A stretch of DNA of 64,000 bases, taken from the NCBI GenBank assembly GCA_033961575.1, contig CM066737.1:96996709-97060708 (forward strand), in the 5' to 3' direction. The notes under the pieces are model-generated. The model saw only the letters and a list, made by a program, of their open reading frames with translations. It did no database searches and was not told the origin of the DNA. Source of the DNA: Aselliscus stoliczkanus. Its lineage: Eukaryota; Chordata; Mammalia; Chiroptera; Hipposideridae. This document shows, piece after piece, positions 48,460 through 59,030 of this stretch; the stretch's first letter is position 1, and each line of letters starts with the position of its first letter. Made by a program: the position numbers and the translations under genes.

Positions 48460-49332
48460 ATGGGGAAACAAAGAAACATGTTACAAGTAAAAGATCAGAA
48501 GAAACCTCCAGAAATGGAACCAAATGAAACAGAGGGATTCAACCTTTCAGAGACAGAGTTTAGAACACTGATGATAAAAATGTTTAAGGAACTTAGGGAG
48601 GACATAAAGAAGGATAGGGAAACCATAGAAAACAACCTGTTAGAACTAAAGAATACAATAACTGAAATGAAGAACACACTTGAAGGAATCACCAGTAGAG
48701 TAGATGAAGCAGAGGAGCGGATCAGCGCTTTGGAAGATAAAATAGCAGAACTCACCCAGTTGGCACAGCAAAAAGACCAAAGAATCAAAAACAGTGAAAA
48801 TAGTTTAAGAGCCCTACGGGACAAGGTGAAACGCAACCACCTTCGAATCATAGGGATACCAGAAGGAGAAGAGAAGAAGCAAGGGGTCGAAAATGTATTT
48901 GAAAAAATAATGACTGAAAACTTCCCTACCCTGGTGAAGGAAATCAACATACATGCCCAGGAAGTGCAGAGCATTCCAAACAAGCTGAACCCAAACAGGT
49001 CCACACCAAGACACATCATAGTTAAAATGGCAAAGGTTCAATACAGAGACAGAATCCTAGAGGCCGCAAGAGAAAGACAGCAGGTTACATACAAAGGAAC
49101 TCCTGTTAGACTAACAGCTGACTTGTCTACAGAAACTCTGCAGGCCAGAAGGGAGTGGCAGGAGATACTCAAAGTGACCCAAAATAAAGGCCTACAACCA
49201 AGATTGCTCTACCCAGCACGGCTATCACTTAAAATTGAAGGAGAAATAAAGAGCTTCTCAGAAAAGAATAAGCTTAAGGAATTCATTACCACCAAGCCAG
49301 CATTGCAAGAAATGTTAAAAGGGCTTTTTTAA
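48460..49332 (+). CDS. L1/HAL1 ORF1p-like RNA-binding protein, intact (290 aa)
   Basis: ORF1p is the trimeric nucleic-acid-binding and chaperone protein that coats L1 RNA in cytoplasmic ribonucleoprotein particles. Start: ATG 48460 (MGKQRN), the first ATG in frame; the frame is open 78 bases further up only from a GTG. Residues about 33-125 are heptad-rich (ELREDIKKDRETIENNLLEL, VDEAEERISALEDKIAELTQ) and should form the coiled coil. Residues about 127-205 fit the RRM-like domain (NHLRIIGIPEGEE, PRHIIVKMAKVQYRDRILEA). Residues about 206-290 fit the C-terminal domain (PVRLTADLSTETLQARREWQ, GEIKSFSEKNKLKEF). Somewhat shorter than primate ORF1p (about 338 aa). No ORF2 follows. No frameshift or stop; expression is unproven. 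Confidence 0.88.
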   Translation: MGKQRNMLQVKDQKKPPEMEPNETEGFNLSETEFRTLMIKMFKELREDIKKDRETIENNLLELKNTITEMKNTLEGITSRVDEAEERISALEDKIAELTQLAQQKDQRIKNSENSLRALRDKVKRNHLRIIGIPEGEEKKQGVENVFEKIMTENFPTLVKEINIHAQEVQSIPNKLNPNRSTPRHIIVKMAKVQYRDRILEAARERQQVTYKGTPVRLTADLSTETLQARREWQEILKVTQNKGLQPRLLYPARLSLKIEGEIKSFSEKNKLKEFITTKPALQEMLKGLF

Positions 49333-50116
49333 ACAAAAGAAAGGGGTAAACAAGCTAACCCAGAGAGACAATTTAATAAGATTGAAGTCGTATCAAGCAG
49401 ATATAAAGGAAAAACTGATGGTTGCTGGCTGGGAGGGAGTGGGGAAGAGGGAGAGGGGGAAGGTTTTGGACAGGGTATGTGGGACTACAATGTTGCCGCA
49501 GGGATATGGGGGCAGTTCTGGGAATGTAATTCATAATGTTGTGAAGAGACTATTATGTTGCGAGAAATGTCAGTCGGAGAAGGACAGGTACCATGTGATC
49601 TCACTTGTGTGTGGAGTCTGAAGAGCTGAGTGAATGATCGAAGTAAACAGACTCGTAGATGTAGAGGAAAAACTGAGGGTTGCTAGTTGGGAGGGGGGTG
49701 GGGTTGGTGGGGAAGGGGAAGGGATTAGACAGCATAAATAGACAAGTACAATATTGCCACAGGGATATGAAACACAGTTCGGGGAATATAATAATGTTGT
49801 AAAAATGTTGTGGCATGTCAGATAGTCACATGTATTGTTAAGGAGACCACTTCATGGATGGAGTAGAGGCTTGATCACTGCACTCTACACCTGAAGCTGA
49901 TGTTGTATAGTATTGTATGTCAACTGCAACTGAATATGTGGATGATCACGGGATGTGGAGTATACTGTGGAGGGGAGTCAGGGGAGTTGTGATGGATGTG
50001 TGTGATATGGGGGGGGAGTGGGGTGGCGAACTGGGGGAGGGGGGTTTTCAATTTGGGGGGTAAAGAGTATAACTATTGCATTGTGTTATACACCTGAAAC
50101 TAATAAAAAAAAAAAA
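49333..50116 (+). other. HAL1 3' UTR with internal duplication and G-rich tracts
   Basis: Two related blocks start with GGTTGCTGGCTGGGAGGG (about 49420) and GGTTGCTAGTTGGGAGGG (about 49678) and each runs through 'CAATGTTGCCGCAGGGATATG / CAATATTGCCACAGGGATATG', so the UTR contains a direct duplication of about 250 bp. G-rich tracts with quadruplex potential lie at 49431-49466, 49688-49723 and 50009-50045 (GGGGGGGGAGTGGGG, GGGGGAGGGGGG). It ends CACCTGAAACTAATAAA. Confidence 0.85.
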
Positions 50117-50838
50117 AAAGAAAACTATAGGCCAATATCCTTGGTGAATATAGATGCAAAAATTTTCAATAAAGTATTAGCAAACTGAATTCAGCAATAC
50201 ATTAAAAATACACTGATCATGCACCAAGATCAAGTAGGATATACTCCTGGGATGCAAAGATGCTTTAATATCTGAAAATCAATTAATGTGATACACCAAA
50301 ATAACAAAATGAAACATAAAAATCATATGATCATATCAGTAGAGACAGAAATCTCATTTGACAAAATCCAACATCCATTTATAGTAAAAACTCAGCAAAG
50401 TGGGAATAGAGGGAACATACCTCAACACAATAAAGGCCCTATGAGACAAACCCACAGCTAAGATCACAGTCAATGGTGAAAACTAAGTGTTTTCCTTAAT
50501 ACCAGGAACAAGATATGGATGTCTACTTTTACCACTTTTATTCAACATAGTATTAGAAGCCCTAGCCACAGCAATCGGACAAGAAATAAAAGGCATCCAA
50601 ATTGGAAAGGAAGAAGTAAAACTGTCATTATTTGCAAATGATATGACACTATATAGAGAGAACCCTAACGATTCCACCAAAATACTATTAGAACTGATAA
50701 ATGAATTCAGTAAAGTAGCAGGATACAAAATTACTATTCAGAAATCAGTAGCATTTTTAAACACTGATAATGAACTATTAGAAATATAAATTAAGAAAAC
50801 AATCCCATTTACAAATGCATCAGAAACAATAAAATACC

Positions 50839-50982
50839 AGGGCCAGCCGAGTGGCTGAGTTGGTTATGAGCTTACTCAAGAGTGCAAGCTCTGAGCATCA
50901 GGGTCGCCAGTTCAATTCCTGGCCCAAGCTGAGCTGCTGATGAGCTGCTAACAGGAGGCAGGATGGCTCAGCTAAAAAGAAA
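50839..50982 (+). mobile_element. tRNA-derived SINE, family B
   Basis: Head GGGCCAGCCGAGTGGCTGAG, B-box CAGTTCAATTCC, end GCAGGATGGCTCAGCT plus A-tail. Flanking duplication AAAATACC at 50831-50838 and 50983-50990. It sits in L1 ORF2 between 'caataaaatacc' and 'taataataaattt', restoring the L1 text when removed. Confidence 0.92.
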
Positions 50983-52349
50983 AAAATACCTAATAATAAA
51001 TTTAACCAAAGAGGTAAAATACCTGTACTTGGAAAACTATAAGACATTGAATAAAGAAATTGGAGAAGATACAAATAAATGGGAAGATAAACCATGCTCA
51101 TGGATAGGAAGAATCAGCATCATTAAAATGTCCATACTATCCAAAGCAATCTACAGATTCAATGCAATCTCTATCAAAATACCAATGGCATTTTTCGCAG
51201 AGCTAGAACAAATAATCCTAAAATTTACATGGAACTACAAAAACCCCCAAATAGCCATGGCAATCTTGAGAAAGAACAAAGCTGGAGGTATCATGCTATC
51301 TTATATCAAACTATACTACAATGCCATAGTAATCAAAACAACATGGTATTGGCATAAACACACACACATAGATCAATGGGACAGAACAGAGAGCCCAGAA
51401 ACAAATCTATGCCTATATGGTCATTTAATCTATGACAAAGGAAGCAAGAATATACAATGGGTTATTGAATAGACAGTCTATTCAATAAATGGTGCTGGGA
51501 AAACTGGACAAATACATGCCTCCCCAAAATGAAGCTGGACCACCTTCTTGTTCCATATACAAGAATAAGCTCAAAATGTATTAAAGACTTAAATGTAAGA
51601 CTGAAACCAAAAACTCCTAGAAGAAAATATAGGCAATAAACTCTCTGACATTGCTCTTAGTAATATTTTTTCTGATATATCTCCTCGGGCAAGGGAAACA
51701 AAAGAAAAAATAAACAAATGGGACTATAAAACTAAAAAGTTTTTGCACAGCAAAGGAAACCATCAACAAAATGAAAAGACAAATACCGAATGGGAGGAGA
51801 TATTTACCAATCAGACATTCAATAAGGGGTTAATATCCAAAATATATTAAAAGACTCAATGTACCACTAAAACAACCCAAACAATTCAATTAAAAAATGG
51901 GCAGAGAACCTGAATAGGCATATCTCCAAAGAGAACATACAGATGGCCAATAGATATATGAAAAGATGTTCAATGTCACTAATTATCAGAGAACTAAAAA
52001 TTAGAATCACAATGAGATATCACCTCACACCTGTCAGAATGGCTATCATCAATAAATCAACAATCAATACGTATTAGGAACCCTTATGCACTGTTGGTGG
52101 GATTGCAAATTGGTGCAGCCACCATGGAAAACACAATGGAGTTTCTTCAATACATTAAAAATAGAATGACCTTATGACCCAGCAATTTCACTTCTGGGTA
52201 TTTATCTGAATAAATCCAAAACACTAATTTGAAAAGATATATGCATCCCTATGTCCCTATGTTCTTTGCAGCATCATTTACGATAGCCAAGGTATGGAAG
52301 CAACCTAAGTGTCCATCAATAGATGATTAATTAAAGAATAAGTGGTACA

Positions 52350-52429
52350 GGGGTGAAAAAAAGATAACTATTGCATAGTTTTGTACATCTGTAACTATTA
52401 ATAATAATAAAAATAGAAATAAAAATAAA
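52350..52429 (+). mobile_element. 80 bp 5'-truncated L1/HAL1 3' tail insertion
   Basis: Contains only GGGTGAAAAAAAGATAACTA, TTGCATAGTTTTGTACATCT, GTAACTATTAATAATAATAA and an A-rich tail, i.e. the extreme 3' end of an L1/HAL1. Perfect 17 bp target-site duplication AAAGAATAAGTGGTACA at 52333-52349 and 52430-52446. Confidence 0.95.
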
Positions 52430-52919
52430 AAAGAATAAGTGGTACATATATAAAATGTAATATTACTCAGCCATAAAGAAGAATGAAATCTTACCATTCT
52501 GACAGGTATTCTGCTAAGTGAAATTAAGTCAAACAGAGAAAGACAAATACCATATGATTTTACTTATATGTAGAATCTAAACAACAAAATAAATGAACAA
52601 GCAAAGCAGAAACAGACTCAGAGATACAGAGAACATTTTGATGTTTGCCAGATGGGATGGGGGTTAGAAGGGTGGGTGAAAAAAGTGAAGGGATTAAGAA
52701 GTACAAATTGCCAGTTATAAAAACAGTCACAGGGATGTAAAGTACAGCACAGAGAATATTGTCAATAATATTGAAGTAGCTGTATGGTGTCAGATGGGTA
52801 TTATACTAATCAGAGTGATCACCTCCTAAGTTACATAAATGTCTAACAACTATGCTGTACACCTGAAATTAATATTGAATGTCAACTATCATTTTTTTAA
52901 AAAAATTTTAAACAGAAAA

Positions 52920-53235
52920 AGGCCTGACTTTCTATTTTATATTTTAGGGAGCCCTGAACTATCACATAACAAGCCTGGTCACCCTGCTGGAACATCACAT
53001 AGAGAAGCCCCGTAATGTGGTAGAGATCTTAGAGTCTTAGGGTCCCTGCTGAGTACAGCTGGCTGAGCCAAGGTGCCAGTCATCTTGGATATACCAGCCC
53101 CACTTGCTATCTAAAGAGATTGCAAGAGAATCCAGCAGAACCATCCAACCCACAGAATTGTGAGAAATAATGAAAAGGTTATTTGAAGCAATTAATTTTG
53201 TGTTGGTTTTTTTATGTAGCAATAGAGAACCAAAA
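52920..53235 (+). repeat. MaLR-type (MLT1-like) LTR relic
   Basis: The 3' part reads AACCCACAGAATTGTGAGAA, ATAATGAAAAGGTTATTTGA and TTTATGTAGCAATAGAGAAC, the pattern of an old MaLR LTR end. The 5' part is diverged; the start is uncertain. Confidence 0.55.
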
Positions 53236-53379
53236 TGGTTGCCAAGATTTAAAGCATCTTGAAAGCCATAATTAGAGGTCTTCACTTAATTATGGACAAA
53301 AGCTATTAGCAAAGTAACAATCCTGATTGTAATTCAATGAAATGGTTTGTGAGAGAAAGGATAAGGATCTAAAAGAAGA

Positions 53380-53611
53380 GCTAACATTTATCAAGGGTCC
53401 ACTATGTGCCAGATACTTTGTAAATATTACCTCATTTAGTTATCACAGAACACTCTGAGATAGATACTATTATCCCCCTTTTATAGATATAAAATTGAGG
53501 ATCAGAGAGCTTGACAAGCTCACCCTAGGTCACAGTGTTAGAGCTGAGATTAAGGCAAGGACTATCTGGTTCCAAAAGCCTTCTTTTCATGACTACACCA
53601 TGAAACCAAGA
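53380..53611 (-). repeat. MIR SINE, nearly full length
   Basis: Antisense MIR: AACATTTATCAAGGGTCCAC, TATGTGCCAGATACTTTGTA, AGATACTATTATCCCCCTTT, CACCCTAGGTCACAGTG, ending TCATGACTACACCATG. Confidence 0.92.
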
Positions 53612-55290
53612 AAGTAAGAGAGGGAATGAGAGAAAGAGAAAGGAAATGTATTTGAGAGATATTTAGGAGGCAGAATTTACAAATATGGTGAATGACTGGG
53701 ATGTATCTGGGTCATGGAGAGCATTCAACAATGATACTGGCTTCTACCTCAAAAAAGTTCATGGATGCATACTATAGAATTAAAAGTAAAGAATCAGGTA
53801 AAGAGTAACTAATTATACATATAAAATAGTAAGATGCATATGGTGACATTTTGGGGTTTTGCACTTGGATAATGTTTTGCAGAACTGATGATAATATGTA
53901 TAAAGGAGATCTAGGAAAATAAGAAATTCCAAAACAACACACATTTAAAGGATACAAAACATTTCTCACTCAGCCTTCCAGGTTTCAGGTCAAAGGCTGC
54001 CTTGCTACAAGCCCTCCAATGTTTTATACTAGGGGTAGGAGAACTTACTTACATTAAAAACCATTCAAAGAAAATATTTCTCTCCTTTATTATCCAAAGG
54101 ACAGTTTTCTTAATTCCTAAGAATTAGAAGTGGAAAATTCAGCAAAATATTTTTTAAGAAATATAGCAACACCATAAAAATAGTATATTAATACCATTTT
54201 TCCAGAACTAAAAAACAAAAATATACATATACAAGTGAAAACTATATTCACCAGAAAAACACTACCCACACATTCATCCATTCTGAAGCACCAGAGGTAG
54301 AAGGTGAAGACACAGTAACTTTATTTTTATTTTGTTTTAGAGTGAGAGAAAGATTAAATGTCCTCCGATTTAAAAATTAACAAAAGGGAGCACAAAAATT
54401 CTATCCAACTTAAAAGTGTTATATTTATTTTGTTTGTAGAATTGTCTCTCTTGAATCTGTGCAGTGAATACAGAAATTAAAGAAACAAGTGAACCCAGGC
54501 CTTGCTGATTTCACTGCCCATGGACTCTTCAATATATCAGGCTGCCTATTACAGAATTAAAAGAATGTCCTTCCCTATAATATAGCTCCTGGAAAAGGTA
54601 GAGTAAAATACAGTTCACAAGGGAAAATTACACTCCAAACAGAATGAACTTTATATTCCCTCAAGCACACCACTTTCTGTTAATATGGAGTGGTGAGTTG
54701 AACTTTCCAAACATAGCCACAATATCTGTGTGACATGTAAGGATCAGTCAGAAGAAGCCTCACAGTTCCTCCTGCTCATATTTTCATTTTACCCATCATT
54801 TTATCCAGGAAGCATCTATCACCACCCCCAGCCACCAAGTAAAGTCAATGGACTTGCAACAATAATTCAATTTGAAAACAAATCTCTACCCCTTCCCTTT
54901 CTAATCAGATTGCCCCTCTGTATAGAAATTCTGGAGCCATCACTGTTCCCACACCTACCCATACTTACTCCATTGTATCTTAAGCGTCTGTTAATCAGTT
55001 GGCCTTTTCCATTACACTGATGTTCTCAGATTGAATGGTGTCTTGTTTACTATTGTCTTCCCAATAGTGTAGTGTATGATACAAAATAGCTACTCCATAC
55101 ATATTTACTGAATGAATGAGTAAAGGCATGAATCATTCTCACATGGCACTATCCCTGCAACCAATGCACTAAGGCCAAGCACACAGCAGTAGCACAACTC
55201 AGCTAAGTGAAGCTGCAAAGACTAGAATGTCCATGAGCCTGACCCTTCTCTCTATACATAGGAGGATGGTTAGGATGTGCTTTTCAGAAC
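53612..55290. other. Mostly unassigned; L2-like 3' end near 55030-55130
   Basis: TCTTGTTTACTATTGTCTTC..CATATTTACTGAATGAATGAG at about 55043-55120 is the usual L2 3' terminus. The rest is unassigned. Confidence 0.45.
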
Positions 55291-55975
55291 TCAAAAAGAT
55301 AAAAATAATAGCTCACATATAGCACTCACTGTCTGCTGAGCATTGTTTTAAGTGCAATACAAAAATTTACACATTTAACGTTCACAATTCTATAAGGCAG
55401 GTAGTTCTTAATTCCATTTTACACATTTAAAAAGCTGAAACAGAGGGCCGGCCGAGTGGCACGTTGGTTAAGAGCTGGTTTGGGATGCCAGCGGCCCCGG
55501 TTTGGATCCCACATATGAGGGCCAGTGACACTGCCCTCTACAGCTAAGATGGTGAACAACAGCTCCACCTGGAGCTGGGCTGCTGTGAGTCCCTGGGACG
55601 GCATAGCTGCAACACCTGCTGCAGTGGGCTGCCATAGGCTACAGTGAGTGGCCATCAGCCAGCGTGAGCAGCCGGCAGCCGGTGTGAGCTGCCAAGAGCC
55701 ACTGTGAGTGGCCGTCTAGAGGCCAGCAACTGATCTGCCTCACCCGAGAAGAGCACAATGATGATACCAACATGGGCCAGTGAAGCAATGTCCTCCACAA
55801 CTAGACTGAAGAACAAAAGGAAAGCAACATATCTGTTCCCCTTCCCTGGTTCCCCAATGCTGTTCCCCTTCCCCAAATCCCCAATAAAATCTTAAAACAA
55901 AACAAAACGCTGGAACAGAAAGAGATTGACTGACTTGCCTAAAATCTTCCAAAATTTACTCTCCCCAACACCAGA
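55291..55975 (-). repeat. MIR SINE split by a long SINE
   Basis: Antisense MIR text GCACTCACTGTCTGCTGAGC, AATTCTATAAGGCAGGTAG and CATTTTACACATTTAAAAAG runs to 55444 and resumes after the SINE at 55909 with CTGGAACAGAAAGAGATTGA and CTTGCCTAAAATCTTCC. Confidence 0.82.
55445..55908 (+). mobile_element. Long composite SINE (family A head plus body and tail)
   Basis: 464 bp: tRNA-like head, GACACTGCCCTCTACAGCTA, CAGCTCCACCTGGAGCTG, a GTGAG/GGCC repeat block, CTCCACAACTAGACTGAAG and CCCCAATAAAATCTT. The repeat block has about one more unit than the copy at 57464. Flanks GCTGAAACAGA (55434-55444) and GCTGGAACAGA (55909-55919), one mismatch. Inserted in a MIR. Confidence 0.95.
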
Positions 55976-56519
55976 AAATCAGCTCAGCTGCCAGCACTAT
56001 CACCAACCAAAGTTCTAGGTATATGACAACCTGAGATGAAGCCATACCCCATGGCTATCCACTACTACCTTTCCATCTTCCTCCCCCTCAACACAATACA
56101 CAAAACAAGACTATGAAACCTTTTTAAAAATCCAAAATACATTGCAATACTACTTTCAACCCTACTCTTTAACAATGAGTGCAAGATTCCCATAAACAGC
56201 AGAAGGTTTTGAAGAAAAACATGAAAACCAAAATCAAGAAGCATCGTTAATACAAACAATGGCTATTTATAGTTCTAACATAGATTTTAATCTGTAAATA
56301 ATATTATGAAAATCATTGTGTGTCCATCAATTTTAAGAATTAATTGTGACTAACAAATGAAAAACTCACCCCTGAATCAACATTAATCTCACATTGATCT
56401 TCTTACCACATCTAACATTTCAGCTGCAAATATTAGCTGGGTCCTTCCTAGCTATACATTACAGTTTGGGAACTTCTGATTTCTAGTCCAGTGTGTTGTG
56501 TGGATCGGATCATTCCCAT
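55976..56519. other. Unassigned unique sequence
   Basis: No gene or repeat recognised. Confidence 0.4.
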
Positions 56520-58090
56520 CTACCCAACAAGAAAATAAGCTAAATAAACTGAAAACAACTTTTCTTATATCCATCAGAAAGGTGCAGTCAGAGGGCAATG
56601 TGCTGCCATCCAAAATTGGAGAGGCAGACAGGTGAATAGAGAAAATTACAAATCACCAGAGCAGAAACCCATGAGAAGAAACCTCTGAGGACACCAGTCT
56701 GCCATAGGAAAACCTAAACTGTAAATGATGAATTGCTGGAGGTTCAATGTGGACAAATTTGAGAGTGAAAAACTCCAAGGGCCCCAGTCTTATGGGGGCT
56801 CCCACTTTTGTGAGTTTTACCTCTGAAATCCCTACCAGGTTCTCATAGTGAAGACTTGAGAAAGATCTCCTGGTGCTATCGGCAAGGGGAGGTGAAAATT
56901 AGCCATTTCGAAATACCCCAGGGCACTGTGCTCTTAAGGCCTGCCCTCAAAAGAAATGAATTCACCAGAGCCTAACTGACCTGAGGGAAACCAACTCCAG
57001 CCCCTCTAGCCTGCCTATCTCACCCAAGGGGGTACAGGATGGGTCACTGAGAAGGACTGGGCAAGTTCACATTTGGGAGATAGGCTTACAATGAAACTTA
57101 GATCTAATCAAAGAACTATAACATGCTTTTCCTACCCTCACACCTTACCACTGTATCCCTAACAGTTTATTTACCTCAATTCCTTTTATCCAGTACATTG
57201 TGTCCAACTTTCAAAAAAAAAAAAAATAAGTACAAGGCGTAGCAAAACACAGGAAAAAAAAAGCAGTTTGAAGAGACAGAGAAACCAACAAAGCCAGACT
57301 CAGATATGGGTGTGATGTTGGAACTGTCAGACCAGAGTTTAAAATAACTATGATTAACATGCTAAGGGCTCTAATGGAAAAAGTAGACAGCATGCAAGAA
57401 TATACAGGTAATGTAAGCAGAGAAATTAAAATTCTAAAAAAGAATCAAAAAATGCTGGAAATCGGGCTGGCCGAGTAGCGCATTGGTTAAGAGCTGGTTT
57501 GGGGATGCCGGTGACCCTGGTTTGGATCCCACATATGAGGGCCAGTGACACCGCCCTCTACAGCTAAGATGGTGAACAACAGCTCCACCTGGAGCTGGGC
57601 TGCTGTGATTCCCTGGGACAGCATAGCTGCAGCCCCTGCTGCAGTGGGCTGCCATAGGCTACAGTGAGTGGCCGGCAGGCAGCGTGAGCTGCCAATAGTC
57701 ATGGTGAGCGACCATCCAGAGGCCAGCGACCGATCTGCCTCATCTGGGAAGAGCACAATGACAATACCAACATGAGCCAGTGAAGCAACGTCCTCCACAA
57801 CTAGACTGAAGAACAGAAGGACAGCAACTTGTCTGTTCCCCTTCCCCGGTTCCGCAACGCTGTTCCCCTCCCCCAATTCCTCAATAAAATCTTTTAAAAA
57901 AATGCTGGAAATCAAAAACTGTGTAAGAAAAATGAAAAATGCCTTTAATGGGCAGAGTGGACATAGCTGAGGAAAGAATCAGTGAACTTGAAGGTATGTC
58001 AACAGAAACTTCCAAAATTGAAATGCAGAGTGGAAAAAAAATGGAGCAGACTATCTAAGAATTACAGTCCAATTACATTACACTTCAGAT
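56520..58090 (+). mobile_element. Ancient L1 5' region / ORF1-like relic, split by a SINE
   Basis: Text such as GGGCCCCAGTCTTATGGGGG, then AACATGCTAAGGGCTCTAAT and, after the SINE, CCTTTAATGGGCAGAGTGGA, CTGAGGAAAGAATCAGTGAA matches old mammalian L1 (L1M-type) 5' UTR and coiled-coil ORF1 sequence. Heavily decayed, no open frame. Outer limits are approximate. Confidence 0.55.
57464..57896 (+). mobile_element. Long composite SINE (family A head plus body and tail)
   Basis: 433 bp, same architecture as 55445-55908. Perfect 17 bp target-site duplication AAAAAATGCTGGAAATC at 57447-57463 and 57897-57913. Confidence 0.96.
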
Positions 58091-58441
58091 ATAATGACAG
58101 CATTCTCATCTGTCATCTGTATTTGTCAAGAAGTTAATTACAGATGATGAATCCAATACTTATACGCATATTCAACCATGTAGGAGGAGGCCTGTATTAT
58201 GAATCACATGTATGCACAGAAACCTGAAATGTTGACAATTCTCAATATTATGACTAATAGAAATAGCAATTATGGATATATAATTCCATGAGGAAAAACA
58301 TCTTTCTGAGAATGGTTTTGTAATTTATGATTACAAGTTTTCTTTTGGCTATCCCTCTACTAGCACTACCTTTCCAGAATGAACTCCAAGTAGATTCTCA
58401 ATGGATAATGTGTTTACAAGAACTAGGGGAGTCTTGTAAAG

Positions 58442-58708
58442 CAGCATTGTCCAATAGAAATGTAACATGTAAAATATGTATTTTAAATTTTCTAGTAGCT
58501 TCATTAAAAATGTAAAAATAAAAAGATAAATGTGATATTACATTTTATTTAACAGAATCTATCCAAAATATTATTACAACATATAGTCAATATTTTAAAT
58601 TATTAATGAGATGGTTTATATTCTTTCTTCCATACTAAACTTCAAAATCTCACGTATCAAGTGCTCAATTGCTACCTGTGGCTAGGGCTACCATGTTGGA
58701 TAGCATAG
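58442..58708. mobile_element. hAT-type MITE (about 267 bp)
   Basis: Ends CAGCATTGTCCAATAGAAAT and TTGGATAGCATAG (inverse). The interior TTTAAATTTTCTAGTAGCTT and AAGTGCTCAATTGCTACCTG matches a common old hAT-Charlie-type repeat. Flanking 8-mers TTGTAAAG and TTCTAGAG agree at six of eight positions. Confidence 0.75.
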
Positions 58709-58713
58709 TTCTA

Positions 58714-58885
58714 GAGACTTAAAGCTCAATGTGTGGTTCCAAACCAAAAGCACCAGAATAACCTGGGTCCTTGCTAAAATTCAGAATCTTTTGTCTCACT
58801 CAGACCTACTGAGTCAGAGTCTGCATTTTAACAGGACCCACCCCACTCCAGGTGATTCATGCATGTTAAACTTTGAGAAACACTG
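58714..58885 (+). mobile_element. MER5-type hAT element
   Basis: CAATGTGTGGTTCCAAACCA, ACCAGAATAACCTGGGTCCT, AGACCTACTGAGTCAGAGTC and CTTTGAGAAACACTG follow the MER5A/B layout. Confidence 0.85.
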
Positions 58886-58939
58886 GTTTAGTATGAAGGG
58901 CCTTCAGGAGAAATGAGCGAAGTATGGAAGAGCAGTAGG

Positions 58940-59025
58940 CCAGGCAAATTTTAATGTGCTCTAACAAGTTCCCAGGTGGTGGTGATACTTATGGTCCTTT
59001 GGAAACACTTGGCATAGCAAAAACT
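58940..59025 (-). mobile_element. MER5-type hAT fragment
   Basis: TTTTAATGTGCTCTAACAAG, TTCCCAGGTGGTGGTGATAC and TTATGGTCCTTTGG are the antisense of the MER5 5' half. Opposite in orientation to the copy just upstream. Confidence 0.65.
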
Positions 59026-59030
59026 TAGAG

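Larger units (their letters stand above)
47459..50116 (+). mobile_element. Full-length HAL1-like retrotransposon (ORF1-only L1 derivative)
   Basis: A 2.66 kb element with 5' UTR (47459-48459), an intact ORF1 (48460-49332) and a 3' UTR ending in poly-A (50103-50119). ORF2 is entirely absent: 61 bp after the ORF1 stop the sequence reaches the junction AAGCAGATATAAAGGAAAAA leading into the 3' UTR. Perfect 15 bp target-site duplication AAAGAAAACTATAGG at 47444-47458 and 50117-50131. ORF1-only L1 derivatives are known in mammals as HAL1. An intact ORF and perfect duplications suggest a fairly young insertion that would depend on ORF2 protein from another L1. Confidence 0.93.
46975..52905 (+). mobile_element. 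L1 LINE host, 5'-truncated, ORF2 reverse transcriptase to 3' UTR, with four nested insertions
   Basis: L1 pieces at 46975-47207, 50132-50838, 50983-52349 and 52430-52905 join into one sense ORF2 region plus 3' UTR once insertions are removed. Recognisable text: YRPIS-type start of the RT domain at 50124-50160, [20 protein letters not shown] at 50508-50567, then [20 protein letters not shown] and [20 protein letters not shown] in the C-terminal part (51099-51245). The catalytic FADD box reads FAND (50631-50642; the first aspartate codon is AAT). Several frame breaks; dead. Nested: SINE 47208, HAL1-like 47459, SINE 50839, L1 tail 52350. Confidence 0.9.
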
